From NCBI RefSeq assembly GCF_001559075.2, contig NZ_CP014015.2, positions 3,782,001 to 3,846,000 of the forward strand: DNA of 64,000 nucleotides, written 5' to 3'. Positions within the stretch are counted from its first letter, which is position 1, and each line of letters opens with the position of its first letter. Positions 7,251-16,219 of this stretch are shown one piece after another. Origin of the DNA: Citrobacter amalonaticus. Its GTDB lineage: Bacteria > Pseudomonadota > Gammaproteobacteria > Enterobacterales > Enterobacteriaceae. The notes beneath the pieces are model-generated. The model saw only the letters and a list, made by a program, of their open reading frames with translations, was not told where the DNA came from and searched no databases. The translations under genes and the position numbers were made by a program.

Positions 7251-8657
7251 TTACATCTCCTGTACAGTTTCAGGGCAATCTTTCTTAATAAAACGCAGAA
7301 TAATGGCGGTCAGTAACGCACCAGCGGCGATAGCAACGACATAGGCCACAACATGGGTAATCACATTGGGAATGAACATCACGAAAACGCCGCCGTGTGG
7401 CGCTCTCGACGCACATCCCAACGCCATAGAGAGTGCGCCAGCCAACCCGGATCCCGCGACGATGGCGGGAATAACGCGGAGCGGATCGGCAACGGCATAG
7501 GGAATGGCGCCTTCGGTGATAAAGGACAGCCCGAGAACATAGGTCACTTTCCCGGTGTCTCTTTCTTGACAGGTAAATTTGCGACCGAATAACGTGGTGG
7601 CCAGCGCAATGCCCAATGGCGGGACCATACCTGCCGCCATGCAGGCAGCAATAGGCTCATAGATACCTGTCGACATTAGGCCAATGGCAAACATGCAGAC
7701 GGTCTTGTTAAGTGGCCCGCCCATATCGAAGGCCACCATCATGCCAATTAGCAGTCCCATAATTGCGGCATTGGTATTGCCGAGGTTTTCGAGGAACGAT
7801 GTCAGCGAGTCGAGAAGAAACTTAATCGGTTCGCCAATAACCAGCACCATCAGTGCGCCGGTAATAAACACGCTCAACAATGGCACGATCAAAATAGGCT
7901 TAAGGCCTGCGACGGATTTGGGGAGGTTAATGTATTTAACAATAACCAGTGTGACGTACCCGGCTAAAAAACCTGCCAGCAAAGCCCCCAGGAAACCTGA
8001 CCCGGTTTGTATGGCCATCATGCCGCCTACTGCGCCGGATACGATCCCCATATTGCCGCTGATCGATTTACTGATCCCGAGCGAGAGGATTGGGAGCATC
8101 AGGGCAAAGGCGGCACCGCCTCCGATATCCGACAGCATTTTTGCCAGTGGGCTGAAGTTGGCATCGCCGGGCGTTGCTGCCGTAATACCAAATGAGAAGC
8201 TCAGTGCGATGAGAATGCCGCCCGCAACAACGAACGGGATCATCAGATTAACGCCGGTGATCAGATGAATATAAATCTGAGAAATAAGCGATTTATCTTT
8301 ATCGGCTTTGGACGGTTCCTGCTCAGTCCCGGATTCAAGGTGTCGCTCAGGCTGTAATTCCCCGGAGATAATCTCATCCAGTAAGCCTGCGGCATCTTTC
8401 GCGGCGCGCGTCACTGAAACCCGAATAATGTTTTTGTTATGAAAGCGGCTAAGGTCGATGACCTTATCCGCAGCAATTAAAACAATATCGGCCTGGCGGA
8501 TATCGTCATCGGTAAAAATATATTCACTTTCAACAGCACCCTGCGTTTCGACAAGGATAGGGATACCCTTTTTAAGGGCGTTCTTTTTAAGATTGGCTTC
8601 TGCAAGGTAAGTATGTGCAACGCCTGTTGGACAGGCGGTAATCGCAATTATTTTCAT
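7251..8657 (-). CDS. PTS fructose-family EIIBC
   Basis: This 468-residue permease has an N-terminal EIIB domain of the fructose type (ACPTGVAHT, phosphorylated Cys9, about residues 1-95), a charged linker, and an EIIC membrane domain of eight to ten helices from about residue 130. The EIIC signature region GEPIKFLLDSL and the MGGPLNKTV/ITEGAIPYAVADPLRV segments are typical of FruA-like porters. It imports and phosphorylates a ketose or polyol. It lacks the EIIA domain, which is encoded by the gene just upstream. GGAG precedes the start. Confidence 0.9.
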   Translation of the reverse strand: MKIIAITACPTGVAHTYLAEANLKKNALKKGIPILVETQGAVESEYIFTDDDIRQADIVLIAADKVIDLSRFHNKNIIRVSVTRAAKDAAGLLDEIISGELQPERHLESGTEQEPSKADKDKSLISQIYIHLITGVNLMIPFVVAGGILIALSFSFGITAATPGDANFSPLAKMLSDIGGGAAFALMLPILSLGISKSISGNMGIVSGAVGGMMAIQTGSGFLGALLAGFLAGYVTLVIVKYINLPKSVAGLKPILIVPLLSVFITGALMVLVIGEPIKFLLDSLTSFLENLGNTNAAIMGLLIGMMVAFDMGGPLNKTVCMFAIGLMSTGIYEPIAACMAAGMVPPLGIALATTLFGRKFTCQERDTGKVTYVLGLSFITEGAIPYAVADPLRVIPAIVAGSGLAGALSMALGCASRAPHGGVFVMFIPNVITHVVAYVVAIAAGALLTAIILRFIKKDCPETVQEM

Positions 8658-8678
8658 TTTATTCTCCTTGTGAAGAAA

Positions 8679-9152
8679 CTACTCTCCGGTATTATTAATA
8701 ATTAACCGGTAGAGTTCCTCTTGCGAACTGGCATTAAGTAATTTCTCAACAACATCATCATCCCCTAATGCTATAGATATACGAGCCAGAACTTTGATAT
8801 GTCCAGCTCCGCTGTCTGCCTCTTTTACCGCAAAAAGAATAACCAGTTTTACATCGGAACTGTCCATTGTTTCCCAATCGACCGTATCCTGCAGTTTGGC
8901 AACGGCTATTCTTGTTTCACTCACCCATCGGGACTTCCCATGTGGAATGGCTATCTGATTTTCAAAACCGGTCGACCCCAGGGATTCTCGCGCAAGGACA
9001 TCGTTAATAAACCCTTGTTTATTATCAATAATGCCTTCATCGCAAAGTGACTGAGTCAATTGCTCAATGACATCTATTTTGCTTGTCGCCTGCATGTCAG
9101 TAATAACGCAGGCTTTACTTAACAGATCGCTGATCACTATTTTATCTAACAT
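8679..9152 (-). CDS. PTS fructose-type EIIA
   Basis: The 157-residue cytoplasmic phosphocarrier is of the PtsN/fructose EIIA type. GFENQIAIPHGKS gives the phosphorylated histidine at residue 71, and VILFAVKEADSGAGHIKVLARIS is the conserved second half. It should pass phosphate from HPr to the EIIB domain encoded 21 bases downstream. AGGAG precedes the ATG. It could also phosphorylate the PRD regulator encoded immediately upstream. Confidence 0.9.
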   Translation of the reverse strand: MLDKIVISDLLSKACVITDMQATSKIDVIEQLTQSLCDEGIIDNKQGFINDVLARESLGSTGFENQIAIPHGKSRWVSETRIAVAKLQDTVDWETMDSSDVKLVILFAVKEADSGAGHIKVLARISIALGDDDVVEKLLNASSQEELYRLIINNTGE

Positions 9153-9153
9153 G

Positions 9154-10659
9154 CTATTTCTCCTGGATATGGCGTTCGGCGAATAAGGTTTCCGTCACCC
9201 GAATAATGTCTTTGGCTGAAAACAGCGCGGAAACATAGGCTACAGGAATCATCATTTCCTCTATCCGTATGGTTGAAATGATTAAGTCACATTGTTTCTC
9301 AGCCAGTGTTTTTTTCAGTCTGCTTCCAGGAACAATATCGATAATCTCCCAGTCAGGAAATGCTTTAGTAATCCGACTATAGAGAAGTTGAGATGTTCCT
9401 ACGCCGCTTGAACAGACAAGAATAATTTTCTTATTTTCTTTTACCTTTTCTATGGCAGCCTGAATGTACACGGTTAAATAGGCAACCTCATCTTCAGACG
9501 GGGGATCGTGTTTACTGTTCTTATTCATCGTCAGAGTCGCGTCTCTGACCGCAACAAAGACGGGTGAAAGCTCTTTCTTTATTTCGTCCAGTAATGGGTT
9601 ATGGATGATGATCCTAAAAGACAGGCGATTTAGCATCGGTTTAATATGCATCACCAGCGAGTTCAGTAATGTCTGGTCAGAGATCAAATCACATTTTAGC
9701 GACTGAGAGAGTAGGCTGGTGAGCTGGATTGCATAATCCAGCGCTTCTTTGTCGTGCAGCCCTCTGGCTGATGGTACAGTATGCTCGGGATGTTTCCCGG
9801 ATGAAACAAGATATTGATAGATATAGTTCACCTCAATTGCCGGGAAGGTGAAGGCATATTTTTGCTCAAGCCAGATGATGGCTTTTTCAGCAATAAGCCA
9901 TTCTTTACTATTATGTGCCTGTACCGGGTCATTAGGTGGGCGGTTATTTCTCTTCTCCATTCGTCGGATCGTGACCAGCAAATGTGAGAAAAGATTGGTG
10001 TAATAGGGTTCGCTAATGGCACACCCTAATTCATCCTCTATATAGGTGATGAGATTGATACAGTTGGAGACGCTGTCCTGGCCAAATTCATTGATCAATT
10101 GCACCCGGGAGAATCTGTCGATTCTGCTGTCCGTCATTTGATAGTTGCATAAAACACTATGGGTAATGATCTCCTTGAGGGCCATGCGAATATCATAATC
10201 CGTGCCTTCAATAAATGTTCCCGTACGGTTTTTTATCATCAGCAGAGCAAAGCATGCGACCCAGCGCTCTATCTTGTTTAAATCTTCCACAATAGAAGAA
10301 CGACTGATGAAGTATTTTTCTGATAAAAAACTGATGGACAGCGGTGAGGGTGAATGTGTCAGTAAATCGGTCGCAATACCGACCAGTCTTTTACTTTTTA
10401 GTATGTTCACAACATGCTCATCACCGGAGGTCGCGGGGAGCGAGACGATATCATGCGCATCAAGTTTCAGGCCTAAACCGGGGCGACTGAGTATGACGCT
10501 ATCTTTATCGGCGAAAAAAAGATTAATGGCTTCGACGTCTCGTCTGAGCGTACTGACAGAAATATTGAGTATCTTCGCGGCTTGCGCGGTGGTCAGCCAC
10601 CCATTCTCATGAGCTAAACGGTTGACCAGTGATATTTGTCTTTTGCTTAGCACTTTCAT
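9154..10659 (-). CDS. PRD-containing transcriptional activator of the PTS operon
   Basis: This 501-residue regulator is built like the MtlR/LicR/BglG-class activators. Domains: a winged helix-turn-helix at residues about 5-60 (TTAQAAKILNISVSTLRRDVEAI), a second HTH about 90-130 (SISFLSEKYFISRSSIVEDL), PRD modules about 170-400, and an EIIB-Gat-like domain with KIILVCSSGVGTSQLL near residue 415, whose cysteine can be phosphorylated. It ends after that, with no EIIA-like domain. It is the first gene of its operon, 1 base before EIIA, so it probably activates its own operon in response to PTS phosphorylation state. GGAG lies ahead of the start. Confidence 0.88.
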   Translation of the reverse strand: MKVLSKRQISLVNRLAHENGWLTTAQAAKILNISVSTLRRDVEAINLFFADKDSVILSRPGLGLKLDAHDIVSLPATSGDEHVVNILKSKRLVGIATDLLTHSPSPLSISFLSEKYFISRSSIVEDLNKIERWVACFALLMIKNRTGTFIEGTDYDIRMALKEIITHSVLCNYQMTDSRIDRFSRVQLINEFGQDSVSNCINLITYIEDELGCAISEPYYTNLFSHLLVTIRRMEKRNNRPPNDPVQAHNSKEWLIAEKAIIWLEQKYAFTFPAIEVNYIYQYLVSSGKHPEHTVPSARGLHDKEALDYAIQLTSLLSQSLKCDLISDQTLLNSLVMHIKPMLNRLSFRIIIHNPLLDEIKKELSPVFVAVRDATLTMNKNSKHDPPSEDEVAYLTVYIQAAIEKVKENKKIILVCSSGVGTSQLLYSRITKAFPDWEIIDIVPGSRLKKTLAEKQCDLIISTIRIEEMMIPVAYVSALFSAKDIIRVTETLFAERHIQEK

Positions 10660-11172
10660 TAACCGCTCCTTCGATGATAAGTGGGGGCTTTACTGATGTT
10701 AGTTATAGCGATTCGAATGACAGAGGAAAATACCAGGAGATGAACGTATGTAAACCATCATAATGAACAGCAGATAACAGGGTAGAGGCGTCATTATACG
10801 CAGACATTTGTAAGAAACCGTCCTTAAGCGAAAAGAAGACGATAAAAACGTGGCAGAATAAGCGAGCGATATGAGAATAATGATCCTTTTGTTAATTCAT
10901 CTTGCAGAATTATTTACAAAAAGACGATAAATATAAATGCTTCCTAAACCAAATTAATGATTTTATCCGCTCTTTTTTTATGATGACGGATGGCAGGCGT
11001 GTAATGTCCTTTTTTTAAGAGAGGAAATGCTGAGTTAACGATATAATATTATCGTTACTTAATCTTGTGAACTGAGTCAAAGAATTAAATCACCTCTGGC
11101 CATCATTTCCTCTTGTTATCTTACAATGGATTAATTAGTCTAAAATGTACCAACCCTTTCGGAGTATGGCAT
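10660..11172. other. Divergent promoter region between PTS and AraC genes
   Basis: These 513 bases have no supported gene. The right two thirds are AT-rich with several A/T runs (for example around 10900-11010). Promoters for the PRD regulator (leftward) and the AraC gene (rightward) must be here, but no operator was identified with confidence. Confidence 0.5.
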
Positions 11173-12033
11173 ATGAGTTCACTGCCGCAGCGAACACAGG
11201 TCATTGAAAACTGGTATCGGGAATCAGAAGATTTTTCTACACTGGTAAATTATCGGGTATTACGAGCTGGTCATATATTGACCGGAGCGAATTTCCATAT
11301 CCAGCGTCAGTCTGTCGTGGGACATGAACTTATTTTCTGTCTCAAGGGGAAAGGCGTTATTTGCCTGGAGAATAAAAAATACGAAGTGAGGGAGGGAAGT
11401 CTGGTCTGGCTCCCTGTCAGGATGCCGCATGAACATTTTCCAGACAGCGCCGACCCCTGGGAGATATTGTGGTTAAGAATTGACGGTTCGAAGATGGACA
11501 ATATTATGAATTTTCTTAACGTCCTTCACCAACCCGTATTTGAGTTCGAATCGCCAGATGAAATAACCGATATTTACCATCAGTTATTTGGTCTGATGAA
11601 AAGCCATACTCTGGTCGCGGATGCCCATTGCGATCTGTTGTGCTCGAAATTAATTTATACTCTTCTGGAAAGTCGCAGTCATGAGAATGAAGTTTCACCG
11701 GTGATCACGCATCGCGGATTAGGCCGCCTGATTTATCAAATTCACAGTCACTATAACGACGAGTGGGATATTGATAAATTTATGCTCTATTGCCAGGTGA
11801 GTAAATCCCAGCTTTTTCGTCTCTTTCAGGAGACGTTTAATCAAAGCCCGCTGCGATGGTTGAAAAATTACCGCCTGTCTCAGGCGCGCCGACTGCTAGT
11901 CGAAACGGATGCCACAATCGGAAGCATCGCCAGTCAGGTAGGTTATCAGGATCAACTGCATTTTTCGCGTGAGTTCCATCGGGCGGTCGGCGTTTCACCC
12001 AGTGAATTCCGCCGACGGGAAAAATCACTGTAA
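11173..12033 (+). CDS. AraC-family transcriptional regulator
   Basis: The 286-residue protein has a cupin-type sugar-sensing N-terminal domain (GHELIFCLKGKGVICLENKKYEVREGS at about residues 46-72 and PVRMPHEHFP) and a C-terminal AraC DNA-binding domain with two helix-turn-helix motifs: DIDKFMLYCQVSKSQLFRLFQ and GSIASQVGYQDQLHFSREFHRAVGVSPSEFRR. The start at 11173 has GGAG about 9 bases upstream; an earlier ATG would add 20 residues of low likelihood. It faces the end of the 12-gene sugar operon and is the only dedicated regulator near it, so it probably controls that operon. The operator would then lie about 12 kb away, upstream of the DeoC-like gene. Confidence 0.88.
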   Translation: MSSLPQRTQVIENWYRESEDFSTLVNYRVLRAGHILTGANFHIQRQSVVGHELIFCLKGKGVICLENKKYEVREGSLVWLPVRMPHEHFPDSADPWEILWLRIDGSKMDNIMNFLNVLHQPVFEFESPDEITDIYHQLFGLMKSHTLVADAHCDLLCSKLIYTLLESRSHENEVSPVITHRGLGRLIYQIHSHYNDEWDIDKFMLYCQVSKSQLFRLFQETFNQSPLRWLKNYRLSQARRLLVETDATIGSIASQVGYQDQLHFSREFHRAVGVSPSEFRRREKSL

Positions 12034-12058
12034 GCAGCGTTCAGTCCGTTTCAGAAAA

Positions 12059-12090
12059 GCGAACGGTTTTACCGCAGTAGAACCGTTCGC
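12059..12090. terminator. Bidirectional terminator between AraC gene and porin gene
   Basis: GCGAACGGTT (12059-12068) and AACCGTTCGC (12081-12090) form a perfect 10-bp stem with a 12-base loop between two convergent stops. Read on the minus strand the stem is followed by TTTTCTG, so it should end the porin operon transcript; on the + strand the U-run is absent. Confidence 0.75.
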
Positions 12091-12096
12091 CCGGCA

Positions 12097-13617
12097 TCAG
12101 AAGAAGGTTTCCATCTGAACGCCAAATGTCCACTCACCGCCTGAAGTGAAACCTTTCTGACCAAAGGTGTCATTTGGGCTGTATTTATCCAGATCGCTAT
12201 CCCAGTTCATCCACGTTGCAAAAACGCGTAATTCAGGACGGGTAAAAAAGGGCGAAATATCGTCAGGCCGGAACGTCGGTGCAAAGGTCAGCTTGTAAAA
12301 ATTCCCGCTCACCTTCTGGTATTGCTGATAGCCATTGGGATCGAGATCCATATATTGCCAGGTGGCTTCGTACCCCAGCGCGAAGTTTTGCGTGATGTTC
12401 TGCATCAGTCGTCCGTTCAGGGTTATCCAGCGATAATCATCGCTTTTCACATAGCGATCGGCACTTTGCTGGGCTAACAGCGAAGGCGCAAAGTCCCAGT
12501 CAGGCGCAAGATTGACGATGCCATAACTGGCCAGACGTAACGTTTTTGCATCAGACAGTAACGCCGGATCGGTACCAATGTTCTTCACTTCTGCGCCAAG
12601 ACCCTGTCCCCATGAGATCACGCTGCGCGTTTCACCCTGGGTCAGGCCATAAAAACTGTCACCCTGATACCCTAACAGCGCGGTGTAGCCTTTGTTCGCC
12701 GCATTGAAGACTTTATATCCGCTTAAGGTCTCACGCGCTTCATTGTCTTTTGCCTGCATCCCACTGATGAACAATTGCACCGGGCCAAAATAGTTGTTGG
12801 CTGTCAGAACATAGTTTTGAACGTCATTGTTGACGACGTCCACATCGCCAAAACTACGACCAATGAAGGAGAAGTTACTGCGGATGTTATCAGTCCAGCG
12901 GATGTCATAAATACCGCCACCCGTGCCGTTGAGCGCGACGAATTTGGAATCCAGCCAGGGGATTTCAAAGTTGTCGCGATCCACACGCTTACCGGCCCAT
13001 AGCGTCGTATCCTTGAAGGGACCCGTAAAACTTGGAAGCGAGGCGATTTCAGCAAAGGCCTGGCTTACGTTCAGCGTGCTGGAATCTGCCGTCCAGTCGT
13101 TATAGCTTTTTTGCTGATCGGCAATCATTGTCATAAATCGGGTTGTTGCGCCGTTCTCCAGCCGCTTTTTCTTCTCCAGATAGACTTCAACATACGTATC
13201 CGGTTCGTTACCCAGACGGCCGATCGCACCGCCCGTTTGTCCGGCAGGCGTCATAAACGGACCGCCCTGAGTGTGGCGGGCATTATGATTGGTCATCATG
13301 CCGGCACGCGCATAACCATGCAGCTCAAAATAGTCATCTTCATCGGGGGTTATTTTTTCAATTCGTTGGGTGCGGGCTTCCAGGCCCTCCACCGTTTTTA
13401 TCGCCTGCTGTGATTCTTGTTCCGTCTGCTTTAATTGACTAACCAGTTGGGCATTTTGTTGTTCGGCCAGTGCGGCCCGGCTTTCAGCTTTTTGCAAACG
13501 CAATTCCAGTTGGGACAGCCGTTCTTCTATATTTAAATTTTGCGAAGAATAAGCGTACGGGATGGTGAAAAGATGAATTAAACCGAGGCTGATACAGGTC
13601 ATAGAGGTAATTTTCAT
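12097..13617 (-). CDS. LamB/ScrY-family carbohydrate porin
   Basis: The 506-residue outer membrane protein has a signal peptide (about 1-25, ending AYSSQ), a coiled-coil segment (about 30-90, IEERLSQLELRLQKAESR and following heptads) and then a maltoporin-like 18-strand barrel starting FELHGYARAGMM and ending in METFF with the C-terminal aromatic residue of porins. The length and the N-terminal coiled coil match ScrY, the sucrose porin, better than LamB. The start at MKITSMTC is chosen for its signal peptide; a start eight codons upstream lacks a ribosome binding site. It is the last gene of the sugar operon and should bring the sugar or a small glycoside across the outer membrane. Confidence 0.87.
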   Translation of the reverse strand: MKITSMTCISLGLIHLFTIPYAYSSQNLNIEERLSQLELRLQKAESRAALAEQQNAQLVSQLKQTEQESQQAIKTVEGLEARTQRIEKITPDEDDYFELHGYARAGMMTNHNARHTQGGPFMTPAGQTGGAIGRLGNEPDTYVEVYLEKKKRLENGATTRFMTMIADQQKSYNDWTADSSTLNVSQAFAEIASLPSFTGPFKDTTLWAGKRVDRDNFEIPWLDSKFVALNGTGGGIYDIRWTDNIRSNFSFIGRSFGDVDVVNNDVQNYVLTANNYFGPVQLFISGMQAKDNEARETLSGYKVFNAANKGYTALLGYQGDSFYGLTQGETRSVISWGQGLGAEVKNIGTDPALLSDAKTLRLASYGIVNLAPDWDFAPSLLAQQSADRYVKSDDYRWITLNGRLMQNITQNFALGYEATWQYMDLDPNGYQQYQKVSGNFYKLTFAPTFRPDDISPFFTRPELRVFATWMNWDSDLDKYSPNDTFGQKGFTSGGEWTFGVQMETFF

Positions 13618-13660
13618 ATTATTCTCGGAGGTTTCTATCATTATTAAGATACAGGGAATT

Positions 13661-13681
13661 CTGCGCTTTCAGAAAGCGCAG
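13661..13681 (-). other. Intercistronic hairpin upstream of the porin gene
   Basis: CTGCGCTT (13661-13668) and AAGCGCAG (13674-13681) form an 8-bp stem with loop TCAGA between the mutarotase stop and the porin start. There is no U-run after it on the minus strand, so RNA stabilisation is more likely than termination. Confidence 0.45.
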
Positions 13682-13705
13682 AGAATCAGTATTATTATTT
13701 TTGTA

Positions 13706-14038
13706 TTAGTCGAGGTGGTATACTTCTTCCATTTCTACCCATAGCGTGCCTTCGGGTTCCCCCTCCAGCGGCATTTGACAGGGTGAAGTTTCCCGCCACC
13801 ACTCTTGTGTTTTGAGGTGTGCCGCCATTTTTTGTTGGTCGGCTTCATAGTCATCACCGGTATATTCCAGATAACTAAACAGCAGCCCATTTTTATAATA
13901 AATGGAAAAGTTACGCAGATTACATTCCTTAATCATGGCATTGACTTCAGGCCAGGGATTTGCGTGAAGCTCCTTATAATATTCCAGTTTTTCGGGGCGG
14001 ACTTTAACCACGCAGCCAAAACGACGAATCTTTTTCAT
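13706..14038 (-). CDS. L-rhamnose mutarotase family protein
   Basis: This 110-residue protein is of the RhaM/YiiL family that interconverts alpha and beta anomers of L-rhamnose and related deoxysugars. RFGCVVKVRPEKLEYYKELHANPWPEV at the start contains the conserved catalytic-site His (near residue 25), and NFSIYYKNGLLFSYLEY and HLKTQEWW follow the family pattern. It lies 1 base after the DapA-like aldolase gene. Its presence supports a 6-deoxyhexose as substrate of the operon. Confidence 0.87.
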   Translation of the reverse strand: MKKIRRFGCVVKVRPEKLEYYKELHANPWPEVNAMIKECNLRNFSIYYKNGLLFSYLEYTGDDYEADQQKMAAHLKTQEWWRETSPCQMPLEGEPEGTLWVEMEEVYHLD

Positions 14039-14039
14039 A

Positions 14040-14972
14040 TTACTGACGCTCCTTATTAATTACACCCGCGCGCTGTAGGATATTTTCAATTTCTATTTCC
14101 ATTTCTACGGTCAGTGGCGACGCGGGGGGTAATGAATGGACAGAAATGTCCAGGCCAATAAGCTGTAACGCATATTTCACGGCATTATAAAAGGGCAGAT
14201 CCAACCCGTAGAGGGGAGGGATCCATGACAGCGACTGTTGCAGTTCCACGGCACGGGAATAATCCTGCGCATGCCAGGCATCGCGGATCCCACAGGTGAG
14301 TTGCGGCGCAAAATTAGCGCTGGCAGGAATACAGCCATCTCCCCCGAGGATTAATGTGCCAAGCAGATATTCATCATAGCCGGCGAAGACAGCAAAATCG
14401 GGACGTACGGGTTTTACTGCATGGAGCGTCTCCCTGATATGGGAAAGCGTATCTACCGTATCTTTCAAACCCACAACATTGGGACAGTCGACGGCAAGGG
14501 CTTTGATAATCGATACCGGTATAGACTGCCCGGTCAGCGCGGGAAAATTGTACAAAATGATCGGCACAGACAGCGCCTCAGACACTTTTTTGAAGTACTG
14601 AAGCAGGTTGCTTTCACTGAGCGGGTTATACCAGGGGTTCACGACGACCACACCATCCGCGCCGAGGCGTTGCGCATGAAGACCGGCTTCAATCGTCTCC
14701 TGTGTTCCGCAACTGGCAATACCGATTAGCACGGGTTTTCGGCCGGCAACCTGGCGAGTGCAAAAAGCAGCGACGTCCTGGCGCATCTCGCGCGACATAT
14801 GGGCAAACTCCCCGGCGCTGCCGAGGAAAAAAAGCCCGTCGACAGGGGAATTGATCAGATGTTCGATTAGCGTCGCCTGCGCCGTTTCGTCGAATTCGCC
14901 CTCGGCGGTGAAGAGCGTTGGGACGGGAGGAATCACCCCGCTGAACAAGGGTGGGGTTATCTGTTGTGTCAT
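14040..14972 (-). CDS. DapA-family aldolase (2-keto-3-deoxy acid aldolase candidate)
   Basis: The 310-residue enzyme belongs to the class I DHDPS/N-acetylneuraminate lyase family. GSAGEF (about 51-56) binds the keto acid carboxylate, Tyr141 (IILYNFPALTG) is the proton relay and Lys170 (VVGLKDTVD) forms the Schiff base. In this operon the likely reaction is cleavage of a 2-keto-3-deoxy-6-deoxyhexonate to pyruvate and lactaldehyde, because a FucO-like lactaldehyde reductase gene overlaps its start by 4 bases. True DapA is excluded as the best reading by context rather than by motif. GGAG precedes the ATG. Confidence 0.82.
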   Translation of the reverse strand: MTQQITPPLFSGVIPPVPTLFTAEGEFDETAQATLIEHLINSPVDGLFFLGSAGEFAHMSREMRQDVAAFCTRQVAGRKPVLIGIASCGTQETIEAGLHAQRLGADGVVVVNPWYNPLSESNLLQYFKKVSEALSVPIILYNFPALTGQSIPVSIIKALAVDCPNVVGLKDTVDTLSHIRETLHAVKPVRPDFAVFAGYDEYLLGTLILGGDGCIPASANFAPQLTCGIRDAWHAQDYSRAVELQQSLSWIPPLYGLDLPFYNAVKYALQLIGLDISVHSLPPASPLTVEMEIEIENILQRAGVINKERQ

Positions 14973-16138
14973 TGTACGTTCGCTCCGTTAAAAGCCTGCT
15001 GATAGAGTGCGGCGATATCCTCGACCGTGGCCTGGCGTGGGTTTCCGCCGGTACAGACATCGTTAAACGCGGCCAGCGCCAGTTGCGGGATATCGTCCTG
15101 ATTCATCCCAATCTCACGCAGTGATGCGGGGATCCCAACATCACGATTGAGTTGACAGACCGCATCGACAACAGCCTGTCGTACCTGTTCCAGCGGTAAC
15201 GTGACGGCGTCGGGAATGGTCATTGCCAGTGCGATGTCGCGGTATTTTTCTCCGGTGTAGGCCGCATTCCATGCCATGATCCCGGGCAGCAGGATGGCAT
15301 TGGCCACACCGTGCGGCGTGTTGTAAAACGCGCCCAGCGGATGCGCCATGCCATGGACGAGGCCGAGACCCACATTGGAAAAGCCCATACCGGCGATATA
15401 TTGCGCAAGCGCCATTTTTTCCATTGCTTGTGCATCGCCAGCAACCGCGCTGCGTAGCGATTTGGCAATCATTTCAATGGCTTTAAGATGAAGCGCATCC
15501 GGTAATTCCCAGGCGCCGCGCGTGATATAACCCTCAATGGCATGAGTCAGGGCATCAATGCCGGTGGACGCTTTGAGCGAACCTGGCATGGCATCCATTA
15601 AATCCGCATCCACAAGGGCGACCTGTGGAATGTCATGCGGATCGATGCAGACAAATTTCCGCTGCTGCTCTTCGTCGGTAATCACATAATTAATGGTGAC
15701 TTCTGCCGCGGTTCCCGCCGTAGTGGGAAGGGCAATAACAGGCACGCAGGGACGAGTCGTTTCAGCGAACCCTTCCAGACTGCGAACATCCTCAAACTCA
15801 GGGTTATTAATGATGATCCCGATAGCTTTGCAGGTGTCCTGAGGCGATCCGCCGCCGATGGCGATGAGCACGTCAGCGCCGCTGGCGCGAAATTTGGCAA
15901 CGCCTTCCTGCACTACGGTTATACCGGGGTTCGGGACAACACGGTCGAACAATGTCCAGGCAAAACCGGCCTCATCAAGCTGGGTGGTAATTTTCCCGAC
16001 AATCCCGCATTTGACCAGGCCGCTGTCGGTGACGATTAGCGCCCGGCTAAAACCCCGTCGGGTGAGTTCATGTATTAACTGGCTGCGGCAACCTCGCCCA
16101 AACCAGGAGGTTTCATTTAATATCATACGTTGCGTCAT
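14969..16138 (-). CDS. Iron-dependent alcohol dehydrogenase, lactaldehyde reductase (FucO-like)
   Basis: The 389-residue product resembles remembered E. coli FucO over most of its length: RMILNETSWFGRG start, AIGGGSPQDTCKAIG (NAD binding), PTTAGTAAEVTINYVI, and GLVHGMAHPLGAFYNTPHGVANAILLP carrying iron-binding histidines. FucO reduces L-lactaldehyde to L-1,2-propanediol, the fermentative end of fucose and rhamnose breakdown. The start at 16138 has AGAGGG ahead; a longer in-frame start adds 14 residues without support. The stop overlaps the aldolase gene. A 28-base-loop inverted repeat (CAGGCGAG 16162-16169, CTCGCCTG 16198-16205) lies between it and the upstream transporter gene. Confidence 0.9.
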   Translation of the reverse strand: MTQRMILNETSWFGRGCRSQLIHELTRRGFSRALIVTDSGLVKCGIVGKITTQLDEAGFAWTLFDRVVPNPGITVVQEGVAKFRASGADVLIAIGGGSPQDTCKAIGIIINNPEFEDVRSLEGFAETTRPCVPVIALPTTAGTAAEVTINYVITDEEQQRKFVCIDPHDIPQVALVDADLMDAMPGSLKASTGIDALTHAIEGYITRGAWELPDALHLKAIEMIAKSLRSAVAGDAQAMEKMALAQYIAGMGFSNVGLGLVHGMAHPLGAFYNTPHGVANAILLPGIMAWNAAYTGEKYRDIALAMTIPDAVTLPLEQVRQAVVDAVCQLNRDVGIPASLREIGMNQDDIPQLALAAFNDVCTGGNPRQATVEDIAALYQQAFNGANVQ

Positions 16139-16219
16139 TATAGCGTCCCTCTTGTTGCGGACAGGCGAGGGCCCACCCACCCGTTGCCGAGTGTGGTCTC
16201 GCCTGCGAACCGTTATTTT

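Noticed and set aside
7684..8268. 194-codon open frame opposite the PTS EIIBC gene
   Set aside because: Antisense to membrane helices of EIIC; no independent evidence.
14040..14972. Reading the aldolase as housekeeping DapA
   Set aside because: The family motifs are shared, but the gene sits in the sugar operon with 1- and 4-base junctions, so a sugar acid aldolase is the better call.
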